Positions 1 to 7,648 of a stretch of 20,252 nt of DNA are shown here, piece after piece. Positions within the stretch are counted from its first letter, which is position 1, and each line of letters begins with the position of its first letter. The translations under genes and the position numbers were made by a program. The notes under the pieces were generated by a model, which was not told the origin of the DNA, did no database searches, and saw nothing but the letters and a program-made list of their open reading frames with translations. Source of the DNA: a virus; IMG/VR virus record IMGVR_UViG_3300030104_000001, positions 1 through 20,252 of that record; one strand, given 5' to 3'.

Positions 1-1056
1 TTTTTGTTGTATAGGCTCTGACTCAATTTCTCTGCTAGAGTTAGGGGTTTCGACGAGGGTCTGCCGTTCTTCTGCGAAGAACTCTTGTATAACTTCGCCT
101 GTTGCTGTGTTGTTAAAACTTTCTGTTGTTTCAATTCTTTCTTCAAAGCCTTGGACTTCTGCTGAGAACGCTTCGATGGCCTTTGGTTCTTCATATACAA
201 CCTCCATAGGTATTTCTTCAAAACTCTCAATAGGTGGGAGTTCTGTTAATTCTATTGTTTCTACAGGCTCAAAAAATACATTAATAATACCTGTATTTAT
301 TTCTTCTTTTTTAATTTCTTCAATAAATATTTCTTCAAATATTTGTACTACCATTTCAGGTTCTTCAAATACCTCAAAAACTATTTCTTCTAAGGGTATA
401 AATTCTACTTTTTCTACTCTACTAGATAATACTTCTTCTACTTCTTGAAATGTAGTTGTTATATGTGATGTTTGTATAGCTGATAAAACCTCATCATCAT
501 AGGTCATAGTAACAGATATATTATCGAAATTAGGGCCACCAAGATTAGCAGGACTATTGCTGTCAGAACCACTAATAAAAATGTTTCCCCTATTAGACCC
601 TGTCCCAGTAAACGAAACGCTATCCGTAAAATCTTGTCCATTAATTCCTGTAACATCTGTTCTCTCCTGTGTAGTTGTAGCTAGTACATTGCTATCAGAA
701 TCTCTAATTTGTAATCGAATTGAAAAGCTATCGGCTGGGCCTGACCCTCCCCAGCAACCTGATACACCACACTCTCCATTCTGTACTTCAACAGATGAGT
801 TAAGGGTAATACCATTATTAAGCATAGGTTGTGTAATTGTATTAGAGAATAAATCAAAGGATTGTTCTATGCTACCACTATCTCCAAACTCAAGATCATG
901 TCCACCTGGGCAACAATCTCCTATTCTTTGTGCATCTCCCTGTAATGTCCAACCTGTAGTTCCATTATTAAAATCACCATTAGTAATTAAATTACCAGTT
1001 GTTTGACTATCTGCTAAAACCATTAATGGAAAAAATAAAGGAATTAAGTATTTCAT
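1..1056 (-). CDS. Secreted jelly-roll-like protein with glutamate-rich tail (partial, 352 aa visible)
   Basis: An open frame runs from ATG 1056 to the left edge with no stop, so it is partial at its C-terminus. The start is in an ATGA overlap with the lipoprotein gene. Residues 1-15 are a Sec signal peptide (MKYLIPLFFPLMVLA, cleavage likely before D16). Residues about 20-187 look like a carbohydrate-binding-type beta sandwich: NLITNGDFNNGTTGWTLQG is the usual opening of such domains, with EFGDSGSIEQSFDL, VEVQNGECGVSGCWGGSGPA and FSIRLQIRDSDSNVL strands, and paired cysteines C48/C49 and C96/C101. From about 190 the chain becomes glutamate-rich (FQEVEEVLSSRVEKVEF, FEEPEMVVQIFEEIFIEE) and probably extended or coiled. 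A role in binding a surface sugar or protein outside the cytoplasm is inferred. Confidence 0.75.
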   Translation of the reverse strand, partial: MKYLIPLFFPLMVLADSQTTGNLITNGDFNNGTTGWTLQGDAQRIGDCCPGGHDLEFGDSGSIEQSFDLFSNTITQPMLNNGITLNSSVEVQNGECGVSGCWGGSGPADSFSIRLQIRDSDSNVLATTTQERTDVTGINGQDFTDSVSFTGTGSNRGNIFISGSDSNSPANLGGPNFDNISVTMTYDDEVLSAIQTSHITTTFQEVEEVLSSRVEKVEFIPLEEIVFEVFEEPEMVVQIFEEIFIEEIKKEEINTGIINVFFEPVETIELTELPPIESFEEIPMEVVYEEPKAIEAFSAEVQGFEERIETTESFNNTATGEVIQEFFAEERQTLVETPNSSREIESEPIQQK

Positions 1057-1175
1057 TGTTTTTCAGGTAAATATATTTCTTGTTCATTACTGCCATATAC
1101 TGACATTGGGCCTAGTGTAATTGAATGTGTAGTACAGCCAGTTAAGATTAAAGATAATAATATAACTCTAATCAT
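1053..1175 (-). CDS. Small phage lipoprotein (40 aa)
   Basis: A 40-codon gene starts at ATG 1175, overlapping the preceding gene by 8 bp, and ends TGA inside the next ATG (ATGA). The N-terminus is a clean lipoprotein signal: MIRVILLSLILTGC, with R3, an uninterrupted hydrophobic core and the lipobox LTGC (C14 the lipidation site). T15 follows, not Asp, so transport to the outer membrane is more likely than retention. The 26-residue mature part carries MSVYG, shared with the cysteine protein before it, and ends EIYLPEKQ. Small outer-membrane lipoproteins of this size include o-spanins, but those need a partner i-spanin and an embedded reading frame, which I do not see. Function is open. Confidence 0.75.
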   Translation of the reverse strand: MIRVILLSLILTGCTTHSITLGPMSVYGSNEQEIYLPEKQ

Positions 1176-1770
1176 TCCAGGTCATGCTAGGTTTGGTTCT
1201 AGCACCTCCTGTTAATTCTTGTTTTCGTTTCTCCATCCATTTAGCTTTAGCTTTTTCGCCAATTAATCCGTCTATAGGACATGGTGTACCTGCGTTCATC
1301 ATTGCTTCCCATACATTTTTGTCTTGACACATTAAAGATATTGCTGCAACTTTCATGCCAAGTTTAGCTAAAACAGATACAGATTTACGTCTTTCGCAGT
1401 TAGGGTCTGTGTAATAGCTTCCAAAAGAGCCTGAGAAGCCAATTATGGTCATTCCTGCTGCTAAAGGTATAACACAGCTATCTTGGCCATAAACACTCAT
1501 ACCAGGGGCTGATGAGCTGTTAACAGCAGTTTTTTGATTTGTGCTATTATTAGTTTCATTATTAGTAGTTGTGTTAGAAGATGAACCTGATTGATAGGTT
1601 GTACTCGATTCATAGCCACCAGTAATTGCTGTGTTAGATCCTGCGTTATTAGATTGGGTATTAGTAGTTGAACCTGAAGATGTAACATCACCTATTGCAT
1701 CAGCTATACCATAAGCTAATATAATTACTATCATTACATATATACATTGTTTTGCTAAGATTTTCTGCAT
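1168..1770 (-). CDS. Exported/membrane-anchored Ser/Thr/Asn-rich cysteine protein (200 aa)
   Basis: I choose ATG 1770 because an AGGA sits seven bases upstream; the ATG at 1776 has it too close. Numbered from 1776: a basic start (QKILAKQ), a hydrophobic segment at about 11-28 (CIYVMIVIILAYGIADAIG) that is either a signal peptide or an anchor, a low-complexity Ser/Thr/Asn/Gly linker at 31-90, and a compact domain at 91-178 with four cysteines (C101, C127, C150, C166), which could form two disulfides after export. The core pattern (MSVYGQDSCVIPLAAGM, FGSYYTDPNCERR, CQDKNVWEAMMNAGTPCP) recurs in marine phages as I recall them. The end is charged. Function is unknown. It overlaps the lipoprotein gene by 8 bp. 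Confidence 0.72.
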   Translation of the reverse strand: MQKILAKQCIYVMIVIILAYGIADAIGDVTSSGSTTNTQSNNAGSNTAITGGYESSTTYQSGSSSNTTTNNETNNSTNQKTAVNSSSAPGMSVYGQDSCVIPLAAGMTIIGFSGSFGSYYTDPNCERRKSVSVLAKLGMKVAAISLMCQDKNVWEAMMNAGTPCPIDGLIGEKAKAKWMEKRKQELTGGARTKPSMTWND

Positions 1771-2006
1771 TTCCATTTCCTAAGTGCTAGTGCCTTCCTT
1801 GTTGGTCTGCCCTTAGAATCTTTCATAGGGCCTTTAACACCACCCATTCTTGCACAAAAACTCTTTCTTCTTGCTGCTGCTTTAGACCCTTTAGGTGCTT
1901 TACCTGTTACAGGTCTTTTAAGATTAGCTCCTGTAGTTCTTTTAAAAAACTTTCTACCAGCTTCGTTTAATCCACCAGTTTTACTCTGATATTTCTTAGC
2001 TACCAT
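1755..2006 (-). CDS. DUF6321-like basic protein (83 aa)
   Basis: A highly basic 83-aa protein. GLNEAGRKFFKRTTGANLKR at residues 12-31, SKAAARRKSFCARMGGVKGP at about 41-60 and the end ALALRKWKCRKS match the pattern I know as DUF6321, small proteins widespread in marine phages. Two cysteines (FCARM and KWKC) are 28 residues apart. There is no signal, membrane span or catalytic motif. It is another member of the Lys/Arg-rich small proteins of this phage, but placed with the membrane and exported genes. AGGA lies eight bases before the ATG. The function is unknown. Confidence 0.75.
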   Translation of the reverse strand: MVAKKYQSKTGGLNEAGRKFFKRTTGANLKRPVTGKAPKGSKAAARRKSFCARMGGVKGPMKDSKGRPTRKALALRKWKCRKS

Positions 2007-2007
2007 T

Positions 2008-2439
2008 TTACTTCCTAGTTAAAGAACCACCAAAATATAAACCAATAATTGAGAATATTGTGTGTGATTGTAGGTTTGTTATAAAAATTGTATTGCCTTG
2101 TTCAAAATATGAGGTTTCATAAGTAGAACCAAATATCCACCAACCACTATCTGCTTCAGTTACGATTTGATATGCTACATTAACATCAGTAAAGATTGGA
2201 GCAACGATTGGTACTACAATAATAGAAAATACACACATTAAAGCTATCCATCTTCTAGTATGTTTAGTGTGTGGGTCTGATACTGCTCTAGCCTTGTCAG
2301 TTTGTTTGGCTGCAAAGTCTGCACGTTGCATTAACATCTTTTGTCTTTCAGCTTCGGCTTGTCCTTTCTGTGCCATAATAGACATTACACCACCTAGTAC
2401 AGTAGAGCCAAGCATTGATATAAGTTCCATTGGTATCAT
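2008..2439 (-). CDS. Membrane protein, possible holin (143 aa)
   Basis: The 143-aa protein has a hydrophobic N-terminus (residues 5-23, ELISMLGSTVLGGVMSIMA), a charged helical part (26-62) and a clear membrane span at about 64-83 (WIALMCVFSIIVVPIVAPIF), then a polar loop with several Trp and Tyr residues, and a weaker hydrophobic segment at 127-139 ending in a basic TRK. The layout resembles three-span phage holins (GTA-holin type), and the region is where lysis genes are common. No endolysin is next to it, so the holin call is tentative; a virion or superinfection-exclusion membrane protein is possible. ATG 2439 is in an ATGA overlap, with GAGGA upstream. Confidence 0.5.
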   Translation of the reverse strand: MIPMELISMLGSTVLGGVMSIMAQKGQAEAERQKMLMQRADFAAKQTDKARAVSDPHTKHTRRWIALMCVFSIIVVPIVAPIFTDVNVAYQIVTEADSGWWIFGSTYETSYFEQGNTIFITNLQSHTIFSIIGLYFGGSLTRK

Positions 2440-5400
2440 TCTGTTTTCCTCAATTTAATATCTTGAAATTGTCTAAGTCTAACCAATACTTCTTTAACAT
2501 TATCAGTTAAAATACCTTTGTTTTGTTGGTCTTTAATATACTTTTGTATTTGTGGTATAGTCATTGTTTGCATTTGATCTGCTAAATATTCTGCTCTTTT
2601 ATTTATACTTAAAGATTTAACTCTAGCATCAGTAGAAGTAAGACCCATTTGTTTATTCTTAATTCTTTTAATTATTCCTTTAATAACTTGTTCGTTCATG
2701 TTTTCAGGATTTTTTAATACCTCATCTGCTAATATTTTTCTTCTCTCATTTGGTTTAGCATCTTCCATTCTTTTAAAAATGTCATAGGCTAATCTTGCAT
2801 TTCTAGCTTTTTCAGTATTATCTTCTTTTTGTATTTGTTCTATTTCAGAAAACTTACCTGCTCTTGCAGCAAATACTTCATCATAGCTTTCTCCATAAAA
2901 TCTTCTAGCAACTGGATAATCTCTTGGTGATAAATCTTGACCATTATAAATTTTGCTAGTTACATTAAGTATTCTTTGCAAAAATTGTCCAGGGCCACCA
3001 AAGTATGTTGCTGCTAAATATTTTAAACTTTCAGGGCTAACTTCATAACCTAGATTTTTTGCAGTATCAGCTAAATTCATAGCCATTTCACCACCATAAG
3101 TTTGTGCTGTCCAAGGAAATATTTTTTCTGAACTATGCACATTTCTAGTTTCTAACCATTCAGGTCTAATGGCTCTGCCTAAACCATCTTCGTTAGCTAT
3201 TAATTCACTATAAGGTCTTAAAGGTGTAGGAACTGGACTCCCACCAAAAGGACTTAAAGTGTCAAAAAATTCTTCTCCTATTTCTTTTGCTACAGCTCCT
3301 GGTTCTTGATTAAGGTCTTGTCTAATAGCTTGTTGTACTTTATCCATAGAAACTTTAAGAGGAACTAAAGCATAACCTATAGGTAAAGATACATAATTTA
3401 ATTCACCATCTTCGTTTTCACCTGTAATAAATACTAAATTTCTATTAGTAACCCAATTACTTCCATTTGTAGACTTTAATTTTTCTCTCCATTCAGGATC
3501 TTGATAAGTATTATAATAATCAACAGCTCCTGTTATAGCCATTAAACCACCCAATGTTCTAACTAAATTTCTTCTTGTTCCATCAGGATCTTTTTTAAAT
3601 ACATTTTTAAATAATACTTTGTTAGCCTGTATAGCAGGGTTAGCAAATAAATAACCTGCTCTTATAAGACCTACTTGTTTACCACCTAATGTTGGATCAA
3701 AAGATGAGTTTCTTGCAGCTAATGCAGCTTTATCAGAACTAAATCCTTGGTTTTTCATCATTCTAAATACACCAAATCTAGTTCCATCTTCAAACATTTT
3801 GTTAAAATTATTAACAAGGTCATCAACTTTATCTATTCTTTGTTTCATAGATGCTGTAAAAAATGTTCCATCTTTAGTCATGTCAGCTAATCTAGCTACT
3901 TTATCTTCTACTTGTTGTACTGTAGACAAACCATATCCACCAACAGCTCCACCACTTTGTTTAAAATCTTTATATTCTTCAAAAAGTTTTTTTTCTGCAG
4001 AAGTTTCTGCTTTTGCTTTTTTCATTTCTATTTTGTAAACAGTTTTCATATCTGTTCCTATATTTTTAGGATTTAACAACTGTGCTGCTTGTTTGCTTAC
4101 TGGACTTTTAAAACCTAGTTTAGTCATACTGTTTACAAAGGCTTCTGTTCTATCTCTTGATAAGTTTGGAATCATAAATTCAGGACTATATCTTGTATAC
4201 AAACTACCAAGTTTTCTGTTTATCCAAGTAGCTCCATTAAAAATAGCTTTAACATATTCATTCATTTCTTGTTTAGGTCTGCCTTTAAATGCTTCTGCTA
4301 AAGTTTTATCTTTAAAATCAATTAATGTTTTTTTCCCATCTTCAAACACACTTAAAGTTGTATCGCTAGGTTTTACATTGTCTTGAAATTTATCAGTTTC
4401 TACTTGTTTATAATATGGTTGTTTGTCTGCTCTAACATTTACTATAGAGTCAGCTACATCTTTGTTCTGATCTAATAACCTTTTAAAAGCTATATTAGCT
4501 TTATTAGTTTCTGCTCTCCTTATAGTTTGTGCTAAACTTTCGTTAATATTTTTTCTGATAGAGCCAACTTCTAAATCACTTCCTTTAAGTTGTTTTATAC
4601 CTGTAGTTCTAACTTCTCCAAAGGCATTTCTAGGATTAAAGTATGATTTAATATCTGTTTCATCTACAATTCTATTTAAAGGAACATAGTCAGGTCTTTC
4701 TTTTCTCCATATAGCTGCTTGTTCTTTAGAAACTAAACCACCACCTTCTGCTGTATCTAATATTTTTTTTGATAAAAATTGTAATTCCTTTATTTCGGTA
4801 TCTAGTAAATCTAAAGTTCCATTCTTTTTCATTTTATCTAAAGTTGCTTTTGCTGATTGGTTAGTCATTCCAGACCTTCCATCTGCTCCAAGCCTTCTAT
4901 TTACTTCAGGTGCATATTTAGCAAGTAAAATAGTGTCTAAATCTTTAGAAAGTTCTTCAACAGTTCTAGATTCCATTCCTGGTGTTTTGTTAAGTATTCC
5001 TGCTTTTCTAATTAAACCATCGTTAATTAACTTATTAGAATCTATTAATAAATCTGTTTGGTCTTTAATTTTTTGTTCTGCTAATCTTTTTTGTAAATAA
5101 TAATCTGCATCATCTTTACCTAATGTTTTTAATATTCCACCATCTTTATATAATCCACCAGCTACTTCATCTTGAATTAATCTTTGTCTAATATTTTCAT
5201 CGTCCCAATTTTCTCTAAATCTAATATAAGCTTCTTCGTTTTCTATTTTAAAAGTTTCTAATTGTTTTTTGCTTAAACCATTAATTTTATCTGATAGTAA
5301 TTTTACATCTTTATCTGTTTCTATAAGTTTTAAAACATCTCTTGACTCTAACCCTTGAATTTTACTATAAGTTTTACTAAATGCAGCTCCAGTTAAACCT

Positions 5401-5957
5401 AGCCCAGCACCTAATAAAGCACCTGTAAAACCAGCACTAGTAAGTTCATCTATAGTTGGCATACGACCTTCATCAAATCCTTTTTCTACTGTTACTCCAC
5501 CTGCTGCTATTCCAGCACCAATACCACCTTGCCTAACAACAGCATCTTTAACAGCTTCCATTCCTTTTTTACTTTTAGATCCTGGAATTAAGTTAATAAA
5601 TGAATCAGCTAAAATTCTTCCATAAGATATATTATCAGGATTAATCATTCTTTGAGCTATATATGAACCAGCAGCACCTGCTGATAAACCACCTACTATA
5701 TAACCTAATGGCCCTGCTACAGTTGCACCAGCAATTCTTCCTGTTTCACCAATAGCTATTTCAGTACCTAAAGCAAGACCCATTTGAGATATAGATGCTT
5801 CTTCTTGTGGATTTCTTGTTGGTTGTATATCAGGATCTTTTGGAAATAAATCAGAAGTTTTTAATGTATTACCTGTTAAAACATTAGACAAATCAATATC
5901 TAATCCTTTTTTTTGATTATTTGCTGATTGAGGTATTTCTATATCTAAAACTGCCAA
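2436..5957 (-). CDS. Large ejection/internal virion protein, LPD38-like (1173 aa)
   Basis: The start is a TTG at 5957, directly preceded by a perfect AGGAG with six-base spacing, so I trust it over downstream ATGs. Glycine-rich hydrophobic stretches at about 60-105 and 145-195 (GIGAGIAAGG, GALLGAGLGLTGAAF) could span or contact membranes. Residues 200-560 are long charged helices. The C-terminal half from about 575 (WINRKLGSLYTRYSPEFMIP, then NLSRDRTEAF; later GYLFANPAIQANKVLF and LGGLMAITGAVDYYN) matches what I know of large polyvalent protein-associated domain LPD38, found in phage ejection proteins. It is probably packaged and injected, forming part of the trans-envelope channel. No lytic transglycosylase motif is apparent. 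The stop overlaps the next ATG (ATGA). Confidence 0.72.
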   Translation of the reverse strand: MAVLDIEIPQSANNQKKGLDIDLSNVLTGNTLKTSDLFPKDPDIQPTRNPQEEASISQMGLALGTEIAIGETGRIAGATVAGPLGYIVGGLSAGAAGSYIAQRMINPDNISYGRILADSFINLIPGSKSKKGMEAVKDAVVRQGGIGAGIAAGGVTVEKGFDEGRMPTIDELTSAGFTGALLGAGLGLTGAAFSKTYSKIQGLESRDVLKLIETDKDVKLLSDKINGLSKKQLETFKIENEEAYIRFRENWDDENIRQRLIQDEVAGGLYKDGGILKTLGKDDADYYLQKRLAEQKIKDQTDLLIDSNKLINDGLIRKAGILNKTPGMESRTVEELSKDLDTILLAKYAPEVNRRLGADGRSGMTNQSAKATLDKMKKNGTLDLLDTEIKELQFLSKKILDTAEGGGLVSKEQAAIWRKERPDYVPLNRIVDETDIKSYFNPRNAFGEVRTTGIKQLKGSDLEVGSIRKNINESLAQTIRRAETNKANIAFKRLLDQNKDVADSIVNVRADKQPYYKQVETDKFQDNVKPSDTTLSVFEDGKKTLIDFKDKTLAEAFKGRPKQEMNEYVKAIFNGATWINRKLGSLYTRYSPEFMIPNLSRDRTEAFVNSMTKLGFKSPVSKQAAQLLNPKNIGTDMKTVYKIEMKKAKAETSAEKKLFEEYKDFKQSGGAVGGYGLSTVQQVEDKVARLADMTKDGTFFTASMKQRIDKVDDLVNNFNKMFEDGTRFGVFRMMKNQGFSSDKAALAARNSSFDPTLGGKQVGLIRAGYLFANPAIQANKVLFKNVFKKDPDGTRRNLVRTLGGLMAITGAVDYYNTYQDPEWREKLKSTNGSNWVTNRNLVFITGENEDGELNYVSLPIGYALVPLKVSMDKVQQAIRQDLNQEPGAVAKEIGEEFFDTLSPFGGSPVPTPLRPYSELIANEDGLGRAIRPEWLETRNVHSSEKIFPWTAQTYGGEMAMNLADTAKNLGYEVSPESLKYLAATYFGGPGQFLQRILNVTSKIYNGQDLSPRDYPVARRFYGESYDEVFAARAGKFSEIEQIQKEDNTEKARNARLAYDIFKRMEDAKPNERRKILADEVLKNPENMNEQVIKGIIKRIKNKQMGLTSTDARVKSLSINKRAEYLADQMQTMTIPQIQKYIKDQQNKGILTDNVKEVLVRLRQFQDIKLRKTE

Positions 5958-5968
5958 TTTATTCTCCT
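5955..5968 (-). promoter_or_regulatory. SD sequence deciding the TTG start of the 1173-aa gene
   Basis: On the minus strand AGGAG (5968-5964), six bases, then TTG (5957-5955). No ATG or GTG lies at comparable spacing, and the preceding gene's stop TAA (5961-5959) is inside the spacer. This makes TTG the best start. Confidence 0.8.
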
Positions 5969-7080
5969 GTATATCTTATATTATTAGCTTCTAATGTATC
6001 TTTAATATCTTGTTCTGTAGCATCAGGAAATTGTGCTTTTATTGTTGCAACAGCTTTATCGTATTGTTCTTTTGTTACATTATCTCCTTCAGGTTGTTCT
6101 CCAAAAAAACTATTATCAGTTAAAGAAGTATCTGCTGTTGTTCCTTGATAACCAAATGTTCCATCTGATCTTTGAAAAACAGATATTTTTGCATCTTCAC
6201 CTAATGCTAATTTACCTGCTGCTAATGCTTGTTCTCCACTTGTATAGCTTGTTTGTGAACTAGCAACTGTTGATGCTGATTCTAAGGCTTGTGTTAAAGG
6301 AGTTTGTCCAGGTCTTGTAGGTTTCATTAAAGATAATCCTGCTCTAAGTAATGCAGCATTTAAAACTTCTTTAGCTGTTGACTGAGAACTTGGTCTTAAT
6401 ACTTCTCCAAATCTCATAGCTGGTGCTTGTTCTTGTTGAGGTGCTTGTGAAAGTAATCTTCCTGTTGACATAGTGCCAGTTTGTGTTGGTTGTTCTCCAC
6501 GAGACATAAACATTGGTGCAACACTAAGACCAGTTAATAAACCACCAGCAGCATAATTTCCTAAACCTGTGTCTACTGTTTGTGTTATAGGTCTATTCAT
6601 TCTTTGCATAGCTTCTTTTTGTCTTTGCAATGCAATTCTTGATGCTTGTTGTTGTAATGGATTTGCTCCTGTTTGTACTGGTACAGGTAAAAATTTTCCA
6701 CTTTTACTTGCTCTTTCAGACATAGGAACAAAATTTCTAGGAATAACTATTCTTTCACCACCTGTTCCTATCCTTTGACCATAAGTAGATGCTGTAGGAG
6801 TTCTTCCTAATAAATTTATAGGTTGTCCTGTCACTGTTGGATTTAAAAGACCATCTCTATATTTTTTTTGAGATAATAAATTTTTGTCAGATTTAGATAA
6901 TTTTGAAATTAAACCTGAGTTAGTAGGCATTTTACCTTTAGACAAAGACTCTATTGCTGTTTTTTCTAAATTTTTTGATATTTTAATACTTCTTTTTGCC
7001 GATAAACCTGTGCTTATTAATCTTTTTGCTATTGATCTAGCTCCTTGACTTGCTAATAATCCTAATAATGGTAATGCCAT
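5959..7080 (-). CDS. Probable internal virion protein (373 aa)
   Basis: The 373-aa protein begins with a hydrophobic stretch (MALPLLGLLASQGARSI) followed by a very basic region (AKRLISTGLSAKRSIKISKN), then a Gln/Pro/Thr-rich, mostly disordered middle (residues 100-215). The second half has AKEVLNAALLRAGLSLMKPT, and the acidic end EQDIKDTLEANNIRYTGE is preceded by YDKAVATIKAQFPDA, which resembles the C-terminal helices of small protein-binding modules. No enzymatic signature is visible. It sits directly upstream of the 1173-aa ejection-like protein and may be ejected with it. The ATG has AGGAG six bases upstream. It is a family I cannot name. Confidence 0.55.
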   Translation of the reverse strand: MALPLLGLLASQGARSIAKRLISTGLSAKRSIKISKNLEKTAIESLSKGKMPTNSGLISKLSKSDKNLLSQKKYRDGLLNPTVTGQPINLLGRTPTASTYGQRIGTGGERIVIPRNFVPMSERASKSGKFLPVPVQTGANPLQQQASRIALQRQKEAMQRMNRPITQTVDTGLGNYAAGGLLTGLSVAPMFMSRGEQPTQTGTMSTGRLLSQAPQQEQAPAMRFGEVLRPSSQSTAKEVLNAALLRAGLSLMKPTRPGQTPLTQALESASTVASSQTSYTSGEQALAAGKLALGEDAKISVFQRSDGTFGYQGTTADTSLTDNSFFGEQPEGDNVTKEQYDKAVATIKAQFPDATEQDIKDTLEANNIRYTGE

Positions 7081-7089
7081 TTATATCTC

Positions 7090-7638
7090 CTATTTCAATA
7101 GACCTGAATACAGGTCTTGTATTGGTAATCTTAATCCTGATGAAGCACCTGGGGAAGAAGTATCTAGTCTTATATCAGCATCAGGTTGTGCTAATAGTCC
7201 TTGTAATCCTTGAATTAAATTCATCATTTCTAATCCTGACATTTTATCAAGCATACCAGGGTCTGTAGGTTTAACTCCATCTCCTCTATACACTCCTTGG
7301 TTTGGTAAACCTACATCATAAATAGAACCTATGCCTGATTCTAAAGATTTTTGTAAAGAGTCTTGTTCATTAAAATTTCTTACATAATTGGGATCAAACA
7401 CATTAAACATACTAGGTGCTGGTGCTGGATATTGATTACCCATAGCTGGATTATAATTTTGACTCGCTTGGTTTAATGCCATTTGAGTTACTTGTGGTCT
7501 TGTTTGTGGAATAGCTTGTGGGCCACCAAATATATTACTAAAAAATCCAGGTTGATTAACTTGTGGATTAGACATATTCATTCTTCTAATTCTTTCTGCT
7601 TCTATTCTAGCATTTATTTCTTCTTGTAATGTTGCCAT
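7090..7638 (-). CDS. Hypothetical virion protein (182 aa)
   Basis: A 182-residue protein with a helical basic start (MATLQEEINARIEAERIRRM), a Pro/Asn/Gln-rich middle (residues 25-75) and a C-terminal half with MLDKMSGLEMMNLIQGLQGL, probably helical. The low-complexity middle suggests a flexible part. There is no signal peptide or catalytic motif, and I do not recognise a family. Its position between two probable ejection proteins makes an internal virion role likely. The ATG has GGAG seven bases upstream, and the gaps to both neighbours are under 12 bp. Confidence 0.55.
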   Translation of the reverse strand: MATLQEEINARIEAERIRRMNMSNPQVNQPGFFSNIFGGPQAIPQTRPQVTQMALNQASQNYNPAMGNQYPAPAPSMFNVFDPNYVRNFNEQDSLQKSLESGIGSIYDVGLPNQGVYRGDGVKPTDPGMLDKMSGLEMMNLIQGLQGLLAQPDADIRLDTSSPGASSGLRLPIQDLYSGLLK

Positions 7639-7648
7639 TTATAATCTC

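Noticed and set aside
557-1006. Plus-strand open frame of 149 codons near the left edge
   Set aside because: It lies fully opposite the signal-peptide protein on the minus strand, whose frame, start overlap and signal are much better supported.
1053-1175. The small lipoprotein as a classic o-spanin
   Set aside because: No overlapping or adjacent i-spanin with a coiled coil and N-terminal anchor, and no endolysin, can be seen nearby.
1497-1691. Minus-strand 64-codon frame inside the cysteine protein gene, considered as an embedded spanin
   Set aside because: It has a Leu/Gln-rich composition from frame-shifted Asn/Thr codons, no lipobox and no SD; it looks like a shadow of the low-complexity linker.
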